From Ww85 sp963745765 (lineage in GTDB: Bacteria > Desulfobacterota > Desulfobulbia > Desulfobulbales > Desulfocapsaceae), in assembly GCA_963745765.1 (NCBI GenBank), contig CAVUYQ010000036.1, positions 88,214-152,213 of the forward strand: a stretch of 64,000 nucleotides of DNA, read 5' to 3'. Position numbers and translations under genes: made by a program. Positions 25,635 to 35,363 of this stretch are shown here, one piece after another. The stretch's first letter is position 1. Each line of letters starts with the position of its first letter. Under the pieces are notes generated by a model. It saw nothing but the letters and a program-made list of their open reading frames with translations. It searched no databases and was not told the DNA's origin.

Positions 25635-27476
25635 ATGTGCGGAATTGTCGGTTATGCAGGCAACAGGAGAGTCGTTCCTGTTTTGCTTGAAGGTCTGAAG
25701 CGGCTTGAGTATCGAGGCTATGATTCGGCTGGTATTGTCTATCTCCAGGGCGATGAGCTGGTCAAGTTCCGTTGCGAGGGAAAGCTGTCAATGCTTGAGA
25801 CGGCTGTGGAAAGTGTCTACGGGGTAGAGGCCCATCTCGGGCTGGGGCACACCCGCTGGGCGACACACGGCGCGCCAACCGAGAAAAACGCCCATCCTCA
25901 TACCGATTGCAGCGGTCGTCTGGTGGTTGTTCATAACGGAATCATCGAGAATTATCACGCATTACGCGAAGAACTCAAGGCCAAGGGACATACCTTCACC
26001 TCGGAGACAGATACTGAAGTGCTGGCCCACCTGATAGAAGAGAACCTGGGAGAAAGTCTTGAACAAGCTGTCAAGGATGCCCTTAAACTGGTGGAAGGCT
26101 CCTATGCGCTTGGTGTCATGTCTGCGGATTTTCCCGGTTTACTGGTTGCAGCGCGCAACCAGAGTCCGCTTGTTCTCGGGGTTGATGATGAGGGCTGTTC
26201 ATTTCTTGCCTCAGACATTCCTGCACTGCTCCCTTATACCAATAAGGTGATTTTTCTTGAAGACGGGGAAATGGCAATTCTCTCCAATGGGAACCAGAAA
26301 ATTGTTTCTCTGGCGACAAATCATATTGTCAAAAAAGAAATCAAGTCCATCGAATGGAACGCCGCGATGGCGGAAAAAGCCGGTTACAAGCATTTCATGC
26401 TGAAGGAGATTTTTGAGCAGCCCCAGGCAATAACCAGTACCGTGAGTGGGCGCATTAACCTTCAGACCGGTGCAATCGTTCTTCCGGAAATGAACCTGAG
26501 TGCAGAGGATCTTAATACGGTTGACAGAATTTATCTCGTAGCCTGTGGAACTTCATGGCATGCAGCCCTGGTGGCCAAGTACTGGATCGAGAAATACGCT
26601 GCCATACCGGTTGAGGTCGATATTGCCTCTGAATTCAGGTATCGAAGTTTGCTGGTTAACAAGCGGACCTTAACTATTTCTATCTCACAGTCGGGTGAAA
26701 CGGCGGACACTCTCGCCGGTATCAGGCGGGCGGCAAAACTCGGCTCCAGGGTGATTACTATCTGCAATGTTGTCGGCTCGACCATGACGAGAGAGGCCGA
26801 CGGCACAATATATACCCATGCCGGGCCGGAGATAGGTGTGGCCTCAACAAAAGCCTTTATTTCGCAGCTGGCGGCCCTGTTTCTCTTCACGCTCTACCTT
26901 ACCCAGGTAAAAGAAACCATGACGGTTGAGGAACGCAAAAAACTCGGTCATCACCTGATTGACAGTGCCCGCGTCATAGAGTTGATGCTGCCGCGTATCC
27001 GGGAGCAGATCAGCAGCCTGATAGAGTCATTCTATGACTGCCGGGATTTCCTCTTTATCGGTCGAGGACTCAATTATCCGATCGCCCTTGAAGGGGCGCT
27101 GAAACTCAAGGAAATTTCTTATATTCATGCGGAGGGATACGCTGCCGGAGAGCTCAAACATGGGCCGATAGCACTGATCGATAAAGAGATGCCGGTCGTC
27201 GCCATAACCCCGAAGGATAGTGTCTACCAGAAATCAATTTCCAATATTGAAGAGATAAAGGCGCGACAGGGGAGGCTGATTCTTTTCGGAACCGAGGGCG
27301 ACACTCATCTGAAAACAATAACCGATGATGTTATTTACCTGCCGGAAGTCCAAGAAGATATCATCCCTATCATCTACACCATCCCGGCCCAGTTGCTGGC
27401 CTACGAAATTGCCACGAGAAGAGGGTGCGATGTTGATCAACCCCGCAACCTGGCCAAGAGCGTAACGGTTGAATAG
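25635..27476 (+). CDS. glmS: Glutamine-fructose-6-phosphate aminotransferase (isomerizing)
   Basis: The 613-residue enzyme starts M-C-G-I-V-G-Y with the catalytic Cys at position 2. Its glutaminase domain has H-T-R-W-A-T-H-G and H-N-G-I-I-E-N. Two SIS domains follow (S-Q-S-G-E-T-A-D-T; the second with G-R-G and the K-E motif K-L-K-E-I-S-Y-I-H-A-E). It ends with the typical D-Q-P-R-N-L-A-K-S-V-T-V-E. It feeds glucosamine-6-P to peptidoglycan and lipid A. GGGAGG lies 7 nt before the ATG. I see no glmS ribozyme upstream. namZ follows 5 bp downstream. Confidence 0.98.
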   Translation: MCGIVGYAGNRRVVPVLLEGLKRLEYRGYDSAGIVYLQGDELVKFRCEGKLSMLETAVESVYGVEAHLGLGHTRWATHGAPTEKNAHPHTDCSGRLVVVHNGIIENYHALREELKAKGHTFTSETDTEVLAHLIEENLGESLEQAVKDALKLVEGSYALGVMSADFPGLLVAARNQSPLVLGVDDEGCSFLASDIPALLPYTNKVIFLEDGEMAILSNGNQKIVSLATNHIVKKEIKSIEWNAAMAEKAGYKHFMLKEIFEQPQAITSTVSGRINLQTGAIVLPEMNLSAEDLNTVDRIYLVACGTSWHAALVAKYWIEKYAAIPVEVDIASEFRYRSLLVNKRTLTISISQSGETADTLAGIRRAAKLGSRVITICNVVGSTMTREADGTIYTHAGPEIGVASTKAFISQLAALFLFTLYLTQVKETMTVEERKKLGHHLIDSARVIELMLPRIREQISSLIESFYDCRDFLFIGRGLNYPIALEGALKLKEISYIHAEGYAAGELKHGPIALIDKEMPVVAITPKDSVYQKSISNIEEIKARQGRLILFGTEGDTHLKTITDDVIYLPEVQEDIIPIIYTIPAQLLAYEIATRRGCDVDQPRNLAKSVTVE

Positions 27477-27481
27477 GCCGG

Positions 27482-28673
27482 ATGCAAGCCGACAATAGGT
27501 TGATCATGGTCTCGCTAGGTATTGATGTACTGATGCAGAGCAAGCCCCCCTGGCAGGAGGGACAGCGGATTGGGCTTCTCTGCAATCATGCCTCGGTGAA
27601 CCGCCAGCTGGTCCATACCAGAACGCTGCTTCAGCAGCGTTTCGGTTCAGACCTGTCCTGTATTTTTTCACCCCAGCATGGGTTTAACGCCGAAAAACAG
27701 GACAACATGATCGAATCTGAGCATGCCATCGATGATGTTACGGGCCTGCAGCTTTTCAGTCTCTATGGTGAAGGGAGAAAGCCTACCCGGGAGATGTTTG
27801 CCTGTCTTGATGTCCTGGTAATCGATCTTCAGGATGTCGGAACCAGGGTATATACCTTTCTCTATACCATGGCCTATTGTCTTCAGGCTGCGCAGAAATT
27901 CGGCAAGAAAGTTATTATTCTTGACCGGCCAAATCCCGATTGACGGAGTCAGCCTTGAAGGGAACCTTCTGAAACGTGAGCATGTTTCCTTTGTCGGACT
28001 CTATCCGTTGCCGATGCGGCATGGCCTGACCTTTGCCGAGCTGGGACGATATATAAACGCGGAGTATGGTATCGGTGCCGAGCTTGACGTGGTAGCGATG
28101 TCAGGTTGGCAGAGAGAAATGTACTATCGCGATACCGGGCTGCCATGGGTCTTTCCTTCGCCGAACATGCCTACGCCTGAAACGGCCATGGTTTACCCCG
28201 GTCAGGTGCTCTGGGAAGGAACCACGGTGTCAGAGGGGAGAGGGACCACCCTGCCTTTCGAGTTGACCGGCGCGCCTTATTGGGAACATGCCCGGATCCT
28301 CTCGCGGCTTGATGCGTGCAAACCGCCCGGGTGCTTTTTCAGGCCCGTTGTTTTTGAGCCGACCTCGGGAAAATGGGCAGGAGAGGCTTGTAACGGATTT
28401 CATCTGCATGTCACTGATAAGCGTATTTTTCGTCCCTATCGGACAAGCCTCGAACTTCTGCAAATCGTCATGCAATGCTATCCAGACTCTTTTTCATATA
28501 AAAAACCTCCATACGAGTATGACTTCGAGCAACTTCCGATGGATTTGATTCTTGGTGACAGGGAGGTCAGGGAAAATCTTGAAAACGGTGTGGAGGTAGC
28601 TGAAATGGAACGGGAATGGCAGGGGGCATTGCATGACTTCAATCGGCGTCGTCAGAACTATTTACTATATTAA
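27482..28673 (+). pseudogene. namZ: Exo-beta-N-acetylmuramidase NamZ-family (DUF1343), one frameshift
   Basis: Two overlapping frames together give one DUF1343/NamZ protein of about 396 residues. The first part ends at I-L-D-R-P-N-P and the second resumes at I-D-G-V-S-L-E-G-N. Removing one C from the CCC at 27935-27937 restores D-R-P-N-P-I-D-G, a conserved family motif. The family releases MurNAc from the non-reducing end of peptidoglycan fragments. No signal peptide is evident in the first 25 residues. The gene sits between glmS and the lpx genes, and a MurNAc kinase/uridylyltransferase pair lies 4 kb downstream. Sequencing error is as likely as a true pseudogene. Confidence 0.85.
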
Positions 28674-28695
28674 AACAGGTAATTAGGATATCGCG

Positions 28696-29733
28696 ATGAA
28701 AAAACCTATAAAGTTGCGCGATTTGGCATTGTTGGTGGATGGTGATATTGTCGGGGACCAGGATATGGATATCCATGGTTTTGGGCCGCTTGAAAGTGCC
28801 GGTCCGGGCGAAATGAGTTTCCTGGTTAAGGTCGGTAAAGAAGAACTTATCGAGCAATCGTCCGCCTCAGCGTTTCTCGTCCCCAAGAGCATAACCGTGT
28901 CTGACAGGACGATTGTCAGGGTAGATGATCCGTACCTTGCCTCGGCAGTTATTCAGAACCATCTGCTGAAAAAGGATTTTGAACCGCACGGTATCTCCGG
29001 GCGGGCCTTTGTTGGAGATGGATGCACCATTCCCGAGGCGGTTACCGTCGGGCCCATGGCCGTGCTCGGTGATCGTGTCAGGTTGGGGGAGCGTGTGGAA
29101 ATCGGTCCGGGCGCGGTGCTTGGCGATGATGTGACGATAGGCGATGACTGCATCATCAAGGCAAATGTCAGCATTGCGCATAATTGTGAAATCGGCAACA
29201 GGGTGATCATTCATTCGGGAACCGTGATTGGCAGTGATGGTTATGGTTATGCAACCGATAAGAGAGGATATCACGTGAAAAGGCCACAGCTTGGCCGGGT
29301 GCGCATCGACGATGACGTTGAAATTGGGGCGAACTGCTGCGTTGATCGGGCAACCTTTGGCGTCACCTGGATCAAGTCTGGCACAAAAATAGATAATCTG
29401 GTACAGGTTGCCCACAACGTCATTATTGGCGAGAATTCGTTGCTTGTCGCTCAGGTTGGCATCTCCGGGTCGGTAACGCTCGGCCGCAATGTCGTCTTCG
29501 GCGGCCAGGCCGGTGCTGCCGGACACCAGACCATCGGTGACGGCACCATGGTTGCCGGGAAATCGGCGGTGCATGGTGACAAGCCGGCAGGATCGAGACT
29601 GGCCGGCGTACCGGCAATAGAAGCCGGGCAATGGTTCAAGGCTGCTACTGCTTTTACAAAACTGCCTGATATTCTGCGTGATGTAAGGAAGATTGAAAAA
29701 AGATTTGGCTCGAATTTCAGAAAAACAAGATAA
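28696..29733 (+). CDS. lpxD: UDP-3-O-(3-hydroxyacyl)glucosamine N-acyltransferase
   Basis: The 345-residue enzyme has the N-terminal uridine-binding domain (L-R-D-L-A-L-L-V-D-G-D-I) and a left-handed beta-helix of hexapeptide repeats. The catalytic His region is V-A-H-N-V and G-A-A-G-H. It adds the second acyl chain to the lipid A precursor. fabZ and lpxA follow in the order usual for Gram-negative bacteria. This supports an outer membrane with lipopolysaccharide. Confidence 0.97.
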   Translation: MKKPIKLRDLALLVDGDIVGDQDMDIHGFGPLESAGPGEMSFLVKVGKEELIEQSSASAFLVPKSITVSDRTIVRVDDPYLASAVIQNHLLKKDFEPHGISGRAFVGDGCTIPEAVTVGPMAVLGDRVRLGERVEIGPGAVLGDDVTIGDDCIIKANVSIAHNCEIGNRVIIHSGTVIGSDGYGYATDKRGYHVKRPQLGRVRIDDDVEIGANCCVDRATFGVTWIKSGTKIDNLVQVAHNVIIGENSLLVAQVGISGSVTLGRNVVFGGQAGAAGHQTIGDGTMVAGKSAVHGDKPAGSRLAGVPAIEAGQWFKAATAFTKLPDILRDVRKIEKRFGSNFRKTR

Positions 29734-29754
29734 CGAATCCTGACAGGTGATAAC

Positions 29755-30207
29755 ATGGAAGATTTAGTCTTGACACAGAAAATTGATATCCTCGAAATCA
29801 TGCGTGTCCTGCCGCATCGATATCCACTTTTGCTGGTGGACCGGATCACCTCGCTGATCCCTCACACAAGTGTTGTCGGGATCAAGAATGTGTCGATGAA
29901 CGAACCCTTTTTCCAGGGACATTTCCCCGAACGTCCCATCATGCCCGGCGTATTGATTCTTGAAGGAATGGCCCAGACCGGCGGTGTTATGGCCTTTTAC
30001 TCCGCCCCGGAGATGATCGGAGAGAGACTCGTGTATTTCGCCGGAATTGATAAAGCCCGTTTCCGAAAACCTGTCGGGCCAGGAGACCAGCTCATTTTCC
30101 GGCTGGAATTAATAAAACACAAACGTATGCTTATGGTTATGAAAGGACAGGCACTTGTCGATGATCATGTCGTTGCGGAAGCGGAACTGATGGCAAGCTT
30201 CGTTTGA
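29755..30207 (+). CDS. fabZ: 3-hydroxyacyl-ACP dehydratase
   Basis: The 150-residue hotdog-fold enzyme has the catalytic His in L-P-H-R-Y-P-L-L-L-V-D-R and Glu in P-G-V-L-I-L-E-G-M-A-Q. F-F-Q-G-H-F-P is also present. It dehydrates 3-hydroxyacyl-ACP in fatty acid synthesis and competes with lipid A enzymes for the same substrate, which fits its place between lpxD and lpxA. Confidence 0.97.
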   Translation: MEDLVLTQKIDILEIMRVLPHRYPLLLVDRITSLIPHTSVVGIKNVSMNEPFFQGHFPERPIMPGVLILEGMAQTGGVMAFYSAPEMIGERLVYFAGIDKARFRKPVGPGDQLIFRLELIKHKRMLMVMKGQALVDDHVVAEAELMASFV

Positions 30208-30255
30208 TCACCTATCGCAAAAATAATACACTCACTTCTACCTTATCGTAATTAT

Positions 30256-31053
30256 ATGGCTATTCATAAAACGGCAGTCGTCGATAAAACAGCAGAGCTT
30301 GATTCAAGCGTCGAAATCGGACCTTATGCCGTTATCGGCAATGACGTGAAGATGGGCGCCGGTACCAGGGTTGAAGCGCACGCCGTGGTAAGCGGACCAT
30401 GCACGATTGGCGAGCGTAACCTGATTGGCAGTTTTGCCACTGTTGGCGGAGCCCCCCAGGACCTGAGCTACAAGGGAGAGCCAACAGAGCTGATCATCGG
30501 CGACGATAATCAGATTCGTGAATATGCTTCAATACATCGCGGCACGCCGCATGGCAAAGGCAAAACCGTCATCGGCAACAATTGCCTGCTGATGGCCTAC
30601 ATCCATATCGCCCATGACTGTGTTATCGGCAATAATGTTGTTATGGCAAACGTGGCAACCCTTGCCGGGCATGTTGAAGTGGGGGATCGGGCCGCTATCG
30701 GCGGACTGGTTGCCGTACACCAGTTTTGCCGGATAGGATCGCTCGCCTACATCGGCGGTGTATCCGGACTCGGCCTCGATGTACCTCCCTTTGTTATCAT
30801 TGCCGGAATCCGTGAAAGAACGAGGATTTCAGGTCTTAACAAGGTTGGTTTGCGGAGAAGCGGCTTCAGTCGAGAGACTATAAGCAACCTTGATGCGGTC
30901 TTCAGGATTATTTTTCGATCACCAAATCTGCTGCTCAAGGACGCCCTTGAGCTTGCCCGAAATGAATATCCTGATTGTCCTGAAGTAATTGACATGATAA
31001 ACTTTTTTCAAACATCAAAACGTGGTGTCGTCAGGCGCACAACCGAAGATTAA
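30256..31053 (+). CDS. lpxA: UDP-N-acetylglucosamine acyltransferase
   Basis: The 265-residue enzyme is a trimeric beta-helix acyltransferase. It opens I-H-K-T-A-V-V-D, has the catalytic His in A-H-D-C-V-I-G-N-N, and the G-G-L-V-A-V-H-Q-F-C motif. The C-terminal helical domain carries G-L-N-K-V-G-L-R-R. It performs the first acylation of UDP-GlcNAc in lipid A synthesis. lpxI follows 11 bp downstream. Confidence 0.97.
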   Translation: MAIHKTAVVDKTAELDSSVEIGPYAVIGNDVKMGAGTRVEAHAVVSGPCTIGERNLIGSFATVGGAPQDLSYKGEPTELIIGDDNQIREYASIHRGTPHGKGKTVIGNNCLLMAYIHIAHDCVIGNNVVMANVATLAGHVEVGDRAAIGGLVAVHQFCRIGSLAYIGGVSGLGLDVPPFVIIAGIRERTRISGLNKVGLRRSGFSRETISNLDAVFRIIFRSPNLLLKDALELARNEYPDCPEVIDMINFFQTSKRGVVRRTTED

Positions 31054-31064
31054 GCGGTCGGATT

Positions 31065-31907
31065 ATGGCAGCAGAACAGGATCGAATCGGTATCATCGCC
31101 GGAGGCGGGCAATTCCCCCTTCTTTTTATTGAAGCGGCTCAGGATGCCGGTCTGCAGGTCTATGTCGCAGCGCATCGCAGTGAGACCGATGAACGGGTAG
31201 CTGCGGCCGCGGACCGGTCATGCTGGGTCAAGCTTGGCCAGCTTGGCCGGATTATAAAATTCTTCAAGGAACATCAAGTCAAAAAAGCGGTATTTCTTGG
31301 TGCAATTACCAAGACCCAGATCTTTCGCGATGTCCTTCCGGATCTGAAAGGGTTGATGTTGTGGAATAAGATTGACAGCAGGCAGGACGATGCCATTCTG
31401 CGGGCCGTGGCGCAATCCCTTGAGAATGAAGGTATAAAAGTCCTTGAATCAACACTTTATCTCAAACATTTACTCTTTCCCAAAGGTATTCTGACCAGGA
31501 AAAAGCCCACGAAGGATCAAAGGCGTGATATCGCTTTCGGCTGGGAGAATGCCCGGGCCATCGGCAGCCTTGATATCGGACAATGCGTCGTGGTACGTGA
31601 TTGTTCCGTGATGGCTGTCGAGGCAATTGAAGGAACTGATGCGACCATCCTTCGGGGTGGGATACTTGCCAAAGAGCAGGCAGTGGTTGTCAAGGTGAAA
31701 AAACCAAATCAGGATTTTCGTTTTGATCTGCCGGCAACAGGTATCGGAACCATCGAGGCGATTGCTTCCGTTAAAGGATCCGTCCTTGCTGTTGAGGCGG
31801 GTCAGTCGCTTCTTTTTGATCGTGACAAAATGGTTGCCGTAGCAAATGCTGCTGGCATTGTTGTGATTGGTGTTGAAGAAGGCGAAGACGGCAGTCTTGC
31901 TTATTGA
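31065..31907 (+). CDS. lpxI: UDP-2,3-diacylglucosamine pyrophosphatase LpxI
   Basis: The 280-residue protein opens with G-I-I-A-G-G-G-Q-F-P and contains L-G-A-I-T-K, D-D-A-I-L-R and D-A-T-I-L-R-G-G, all typical of LpxI (old DUF1009). LpxI replaces LpxH in many non-gammaproteobacteria and hydrolyses UDP-diacylglucosamine to lipid X. Its place directly after lpxA is the common arrangement. The ATG at 31065 fits the family length. Confidence 0.95.
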   Translation: MAAEQDRIGIIAGGGQFPLLFIEAAQDAGLQVYVAAHRSETDERVAAAADRSCWVKLGQLGRIIKFFKEHQVKKAVFLGAITKTQIFRDVLPDLKGLMLWNKIDSRQDDAILRAVAQSLENEGIKVLESTLYLKHLLFPKGILTRKKPTKDQRRDIAFGWENARAIGSLDIGQCVVVRDCSVMAVEAIEGTDATILRGGILAKEQAVVVKVKKPNQDFRFDLPATGIGTIEAIASVKGSVLAVEAGQSLLFDRDKMVAVANAAGIVVIGVEEGEDGSLAY

Positions 31908-31955
31908 TATACCTCGGTAACGGTCATTAAAACCCACTAAAAGCGGAGTCTTAGC

Positions 31956-32858
31956 ATGCAGGCGATGATTCTTGCAGCCGGTTTTGGTACGCGGCTGCAG
32001 CCATACAGTCTGGTCAGGCCAAAACCGCTTTTTCCTGTTCTCAACCAGCCACTGCTTCTTGCCACTATCGGACGACTTAAAAATGCAGGATTTTCGACCA
32101 TTGTCATCAACTGCCATCATCTGGGTCAGCAAATTATCTCGGCGGTAAAAGACATTCCCGGCGTTGTTATACAGGAGGAGGAGCGTATTCTTGGTACCGG
32201 GGGCAGTCTCGCCCGCGCTGTCAGGAGCCTGGACGAAACGCCCCTGCTTGTTACCAACGGTGACATCTACCATACTGTTGATTTCGCCGACCTGTATCAC
32301 TATCATCTGCAGACCGATAACGATGTGACAATGGTGCTGCATGATTATCCGCGCTTCAATAAAATTGCTGTTTCTGGCAATGAAATCATCGATTTCAATC
32401 CTCCTGAAGAAATGAGGGTGTTACATGCCTTTACCGGTATCCAGGTGGTGAATCCGGAGATTCTCCGGCAACTTTCAGCCGATGAATACTCGTGTATTAT
32501 TGCTCACTATCGATTTTTACTGGAAGCGGGCAGACGCATCAGCTGTCGTATCGACAACCGTATCAACTGGACTGATATGGGTACCGTTGAAGATTATCTC
32601 GCCCTGCATGAAGCTTTGCTTCAGGGAACTATGCCGAGATGGGCTGAACTGAAATATCAGGGTGCCTCGGAATTCCTTGTCGATGAAGAATCACACTGCG
32701 GCAGGAATTGTTGTTTTCAGCGGTGGGTTAGTATTGGCAAGGCCCGCATAGGAGACGATGTAGAACTGAAACGCTGCGTCGTCTGGGATGGAGCCGAAGT
32801 TGCAGACGGCAGCAGAATTTCTGACAGTATCATTGTTTCCCCGGAAGGTCTGCGATGA
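31956..32858 (+). CDS. Sugar-1-phosphate nucleotidyltransferase, MurU-like
   Basis: The 300-residue protein has the nucleotidyltransferase signature A-M-I-L-A-A-G-F-G-T-R-L near the N-terminus, with P-K-P-L-F-P and T-N-G-D-I-Y. A short hexapeptide tail (I-G-K-A-R-I-G-D-D-V) closes it. The closest functional match by context is MurU, which makes UDP-MurNAc from MurNAc-1-P, because an AmgK-like kinase follows 33 bp downstream and NamZ lies upstream. A mannose- or glucose-1-P enzyme cannot be excluded. Confidence 0.82.
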   Translation: MQAMILAAGFGTRLQPYSLVRPKPLFPVLNQPLLLATIGRLKNAGFSTIVINCHHLGQQIISAVKDIPGVVIQEEERILGTGGSLARAVRSLDETPLLVTNGDIYHTVDFADLYHYHLQTDNDVTMVLHDYPRFNKIAVSGNEIIDFNPPEEMRVLHAFTGIQVVNPEILRQLSADEYSCIIAHYRFLLEAGRRISCRIDNRINWTDMGTVEDYLALHEALLQGTMPRWAELKYQGASEFLVDEESHCGRNCCFQRWVSIGKARIGDDVELKRCVVWDGAEVADGSRISDSIIVSPEGLR

Positions 32859-32891
32859 GAAGGGATTGGGTTCGGACTCAGCACAGGGAAG

Positions 32892-33962
32892 ATGCTCGTA
32901 ATGGATAGTCAAGGTGAAAAAATACGTTCCAGTATCCTGGAGCTGCTCAGAAAAACGGCCGTAATATCCCGGCAATTATCTAAAGATAATGAGACAATTG
33001 GTGTACAGCCACTGTTGAGCGACGGCTCGTCACGACGCTTCTTCAGGGTCTTTTACCATGACAGGCCGTTTTGCATTGCCGTCTTTCCCGGAGTTACGGA
33101 TATTCACGGCAATGCTGAGTCGAAAGCGGCAGCAGCCGTGGGCATTCATCTGCATAAAGCCGGTGTACCGGTCCCGGCGGTTATGGCCTTTGATCAGCAG
33201 TCCGGTCTCCTTATCTTCGAGGATCTCGGTGACGAGCGGTTGCACGATTATCTGCGCAGGAATCCGAACCAGGCCAGGAAATTCTATCCTCACGTTGTCA
33301 AAACACTTGCTCATATGCAGGTCAGGGGAGCTGACGAATTTGACACGGCATGGTGTTTTGATACCCCTGCCTACGATCAAAAGGTGATGCTTGAAAAGGA
33401 ATCCGGTTATTTTTACCGGGCATTCTGGCAGGATACACTGTTTGGAGAAACGGTCCCGGGACTTGATGAGGAATTTAACCGTTTTGCAGAGACCACGGCG
33501 CACTTTTTTGAACCACTCTTTCTGCATCGTGATTTTCAGTCTCGAAATATCATGATCAAGGATGAACAACCACGTATAATAGACTTCCAGGCAGGACGAC
33601 TTGGACCGCCTGCCTATGATCTTGCCTCCCTGCTGATAGATCCCTATGTTGCCCTGTCGGATAGACAACAGGCTGAACTGCTGGCAATTTATCTCGATGA
33701 GCTTCAGGCGATAAGTCTTGTTGATGTGGCAAAAACAAGAACATCATATCCCTATCTTGCCGTTCAGCGGAATCTGCAGATTGTCGGTGCCTTTGCCTTC
33801 CTGTCCGGCAAAAAAAAGAAATCCTTTTTTCGGCCCTTTATTCTGCCTGCTTTGATATCACTTCATAACAGGCTGGCATTACCGATGTTTGACGGTTATC
33901 CCGTAATTCGAAAAACCGTTTCCGAATCGTTGTTGAAATTTCGATCTTATAACAAAGAGTGA
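32892..33962 (+). CDS. Aminoglycoside-phosphotransferase-fold kinase, AmgK-like
   Basis: The 356-residue kinase has the catalytic loop L-H-R-D-F-Q-S-R-N-I-M and the metal site I-I-D-F-Q-A-G-R-L-G-P-P-A-Y-D-L-A-S-L-L. These are hallmarks of the AmgK branch, which phosphorylates MurNAc/GlcNAc at C1. With MurU-like and NamZ genes close by, it suggests direct salvage of MurNAc to UDP-MurNAc. The substrate assignment is from context. der follows 50 bp downstream. Confidence 0.82.
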   Translation: MLVMDSQGEKIRSSILELLRKTAVISRQLSKDNETIGVQPLLSDGSSRRFFRVFYHDRPFCIAVFPGVTDIHGNAESKAAAAVGIHLHKAGVPVPAVMAFDQQSGLLIFEDLGDERLHDYLRRNPNQARKFYPHVVKTLAHMQVRGADEFDTAWCFDTPAYDQKVMLEKESGYFYRAFWQDTLFGETVPGLDEEFNRFAETTAHFFEPLFLHRDFQSRNIMIKDEQPRIIDFQAGRLGPPAYDLASLLIDPYVALSDRQQAELLAIYLDELQAISLVDVAKTRTSYPYLAVQRNLQIVGAFAFLSGKKKKSFFRPFILPALISLHNRLALPMFDGYPVIRKTVSESLLKFRSYNKE

Positions 33963-34011
33963 CAATGATACCGCTATTGGGTATAGAGACATCCACAAAG
34001 GAGATCACTCT

Positions 34012-35363
34012 ATGGTTAATGAAGCAACCGCAATTGTAGCCCTTGTCGGACGTCCGAACGTCGGTAAATCTACCCTGTTCAACAGGATTACGCGATCCCG
34101 CAAGGCTCTCGTGGACCCGACGCCGGGTGTCACCCGGGATCGGCAATATGATCGTGTCAACTGGAGAGATAAATCATTCCTGCTTGTTGATACCGGCGGT
34201 ATTGATGATAGTCCTGAAGACGCCATGGTCGATACGATTCGTGAACAGGCAATTGCCGCAATTGACGAGGCCGATATAATCCTCCTTCTGCTGGATGCAA
34301 GAGACGGCCTGATGCCGGCTGACTTCGAAGTCATCCAGCTCCTGCGGCGCGTAGACAAGACGATATTCTATGTGGTGAATAAAATTGACGGTCCGGAACA
34401 GGAGCAGGAGCTGCTGCCTGCCGTTTTACGAACTTGGTGTAGATCCGTTATGGGTGGTTTCTGCGGAACATAATTACGGGTTTGTCACGCTGATGGATGG
34501 CTTGTGTGAACATCTGCCGGATAGTGAGCCGGGCGGTAATCTGCCCGGAAGATACCATCCGTATGGCTTTTATAGGAAGGCCAAACGTTGGAAAATCTTC
34601 GATGATAAATCTTATTCTCGGCAAAGAACGAATGGTGGTTTCTGAAGTTTCAGGTACCACGCGCGATTCGGTTGACACGCTCTTGACGCATAATGACCGC
34701 CATTATCTCCTGATCGATACGGCTGGTATCAGGCGAAAAGGCAAGACAACGAAAAAACTGGAAAAATTCAGTATCATTAAGGCGCTTGGTGCCTTGGAAC
34801 GCTGTGATATTGCCGTCGTACTTATTGATGCGGAAGAAGGTATTACGGAACAGGACGCTACGGTTATCGGCTATAGCCAGGACCGTAACAGAGCATTGGT
34901 GCTTCTGGTTAATAAGTGGGATCTGCTTGCTGATGATAAAAAAAGACAGAAACAGCTGTTGGAAGAGATCGCACTCGCGGTCCCCTTTGTCGGATTTGCC
35001 CCGCTTATCACTGTCTCAGCAAAAACTGGATATGGCTACAAGCGTCTTTTTCCTACCGTCGGAGCGGTTTATCGCCAGTTTACCTCTCTCTTTACGACCT
35101 CGGCCCTGAACAAGCTGCTTGGCGATGCCATCGAAAACCATACACCGCCTATTTTCAAGAATAAGCGATTAAAGTTCTATTATACCTCGCAGATAAGCAC
35201 GAGACCGCCAACCTTTGTGGTCATGACAAACAGCTACAAGGGTGTGCATTTTTCCTATCAAAGGTACCTGGTGAACCGATATCGTGAAGGTCTCGGGCTG
35301 GATCGGGTTCCCTTGAGACTCATTTTCAAGGACAAGAAAGAGCAGCGCAGTCGCCAGAAATAA
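34012..35363 (+). pseudogene. der: Ribosome assembly GTPase Der (EngA), two frameshifts in sequence
   Basis: The combined frames give a complete double-GTPase Der. G1 of domain 1 is G-R-P-N-V-G-K-S-T-L, G1 of domain 2 is G-R-P-N-V-G-K-S-S-M, N-K-I-D and N-K-W-D are the two G4 motifs, and a C-terminal KH-like domain follows. The frame breaks at about 34421-34425 and again at 34544-34546 (CCC). Deleting one base at each place restores it, with the text V-S-A-E-H-N-Y-G read in the middle frame. Der is essential in bacteria tested, so errors in the assembly are likelier than loss. AAAGGAG precedes the ATG. Confidence 0.9.

Noticed and set aside
34497..35363. Separate single-domain GTPase gene
   Set aside because: It is the second half of Der read after a frameshift, not an independent gene.
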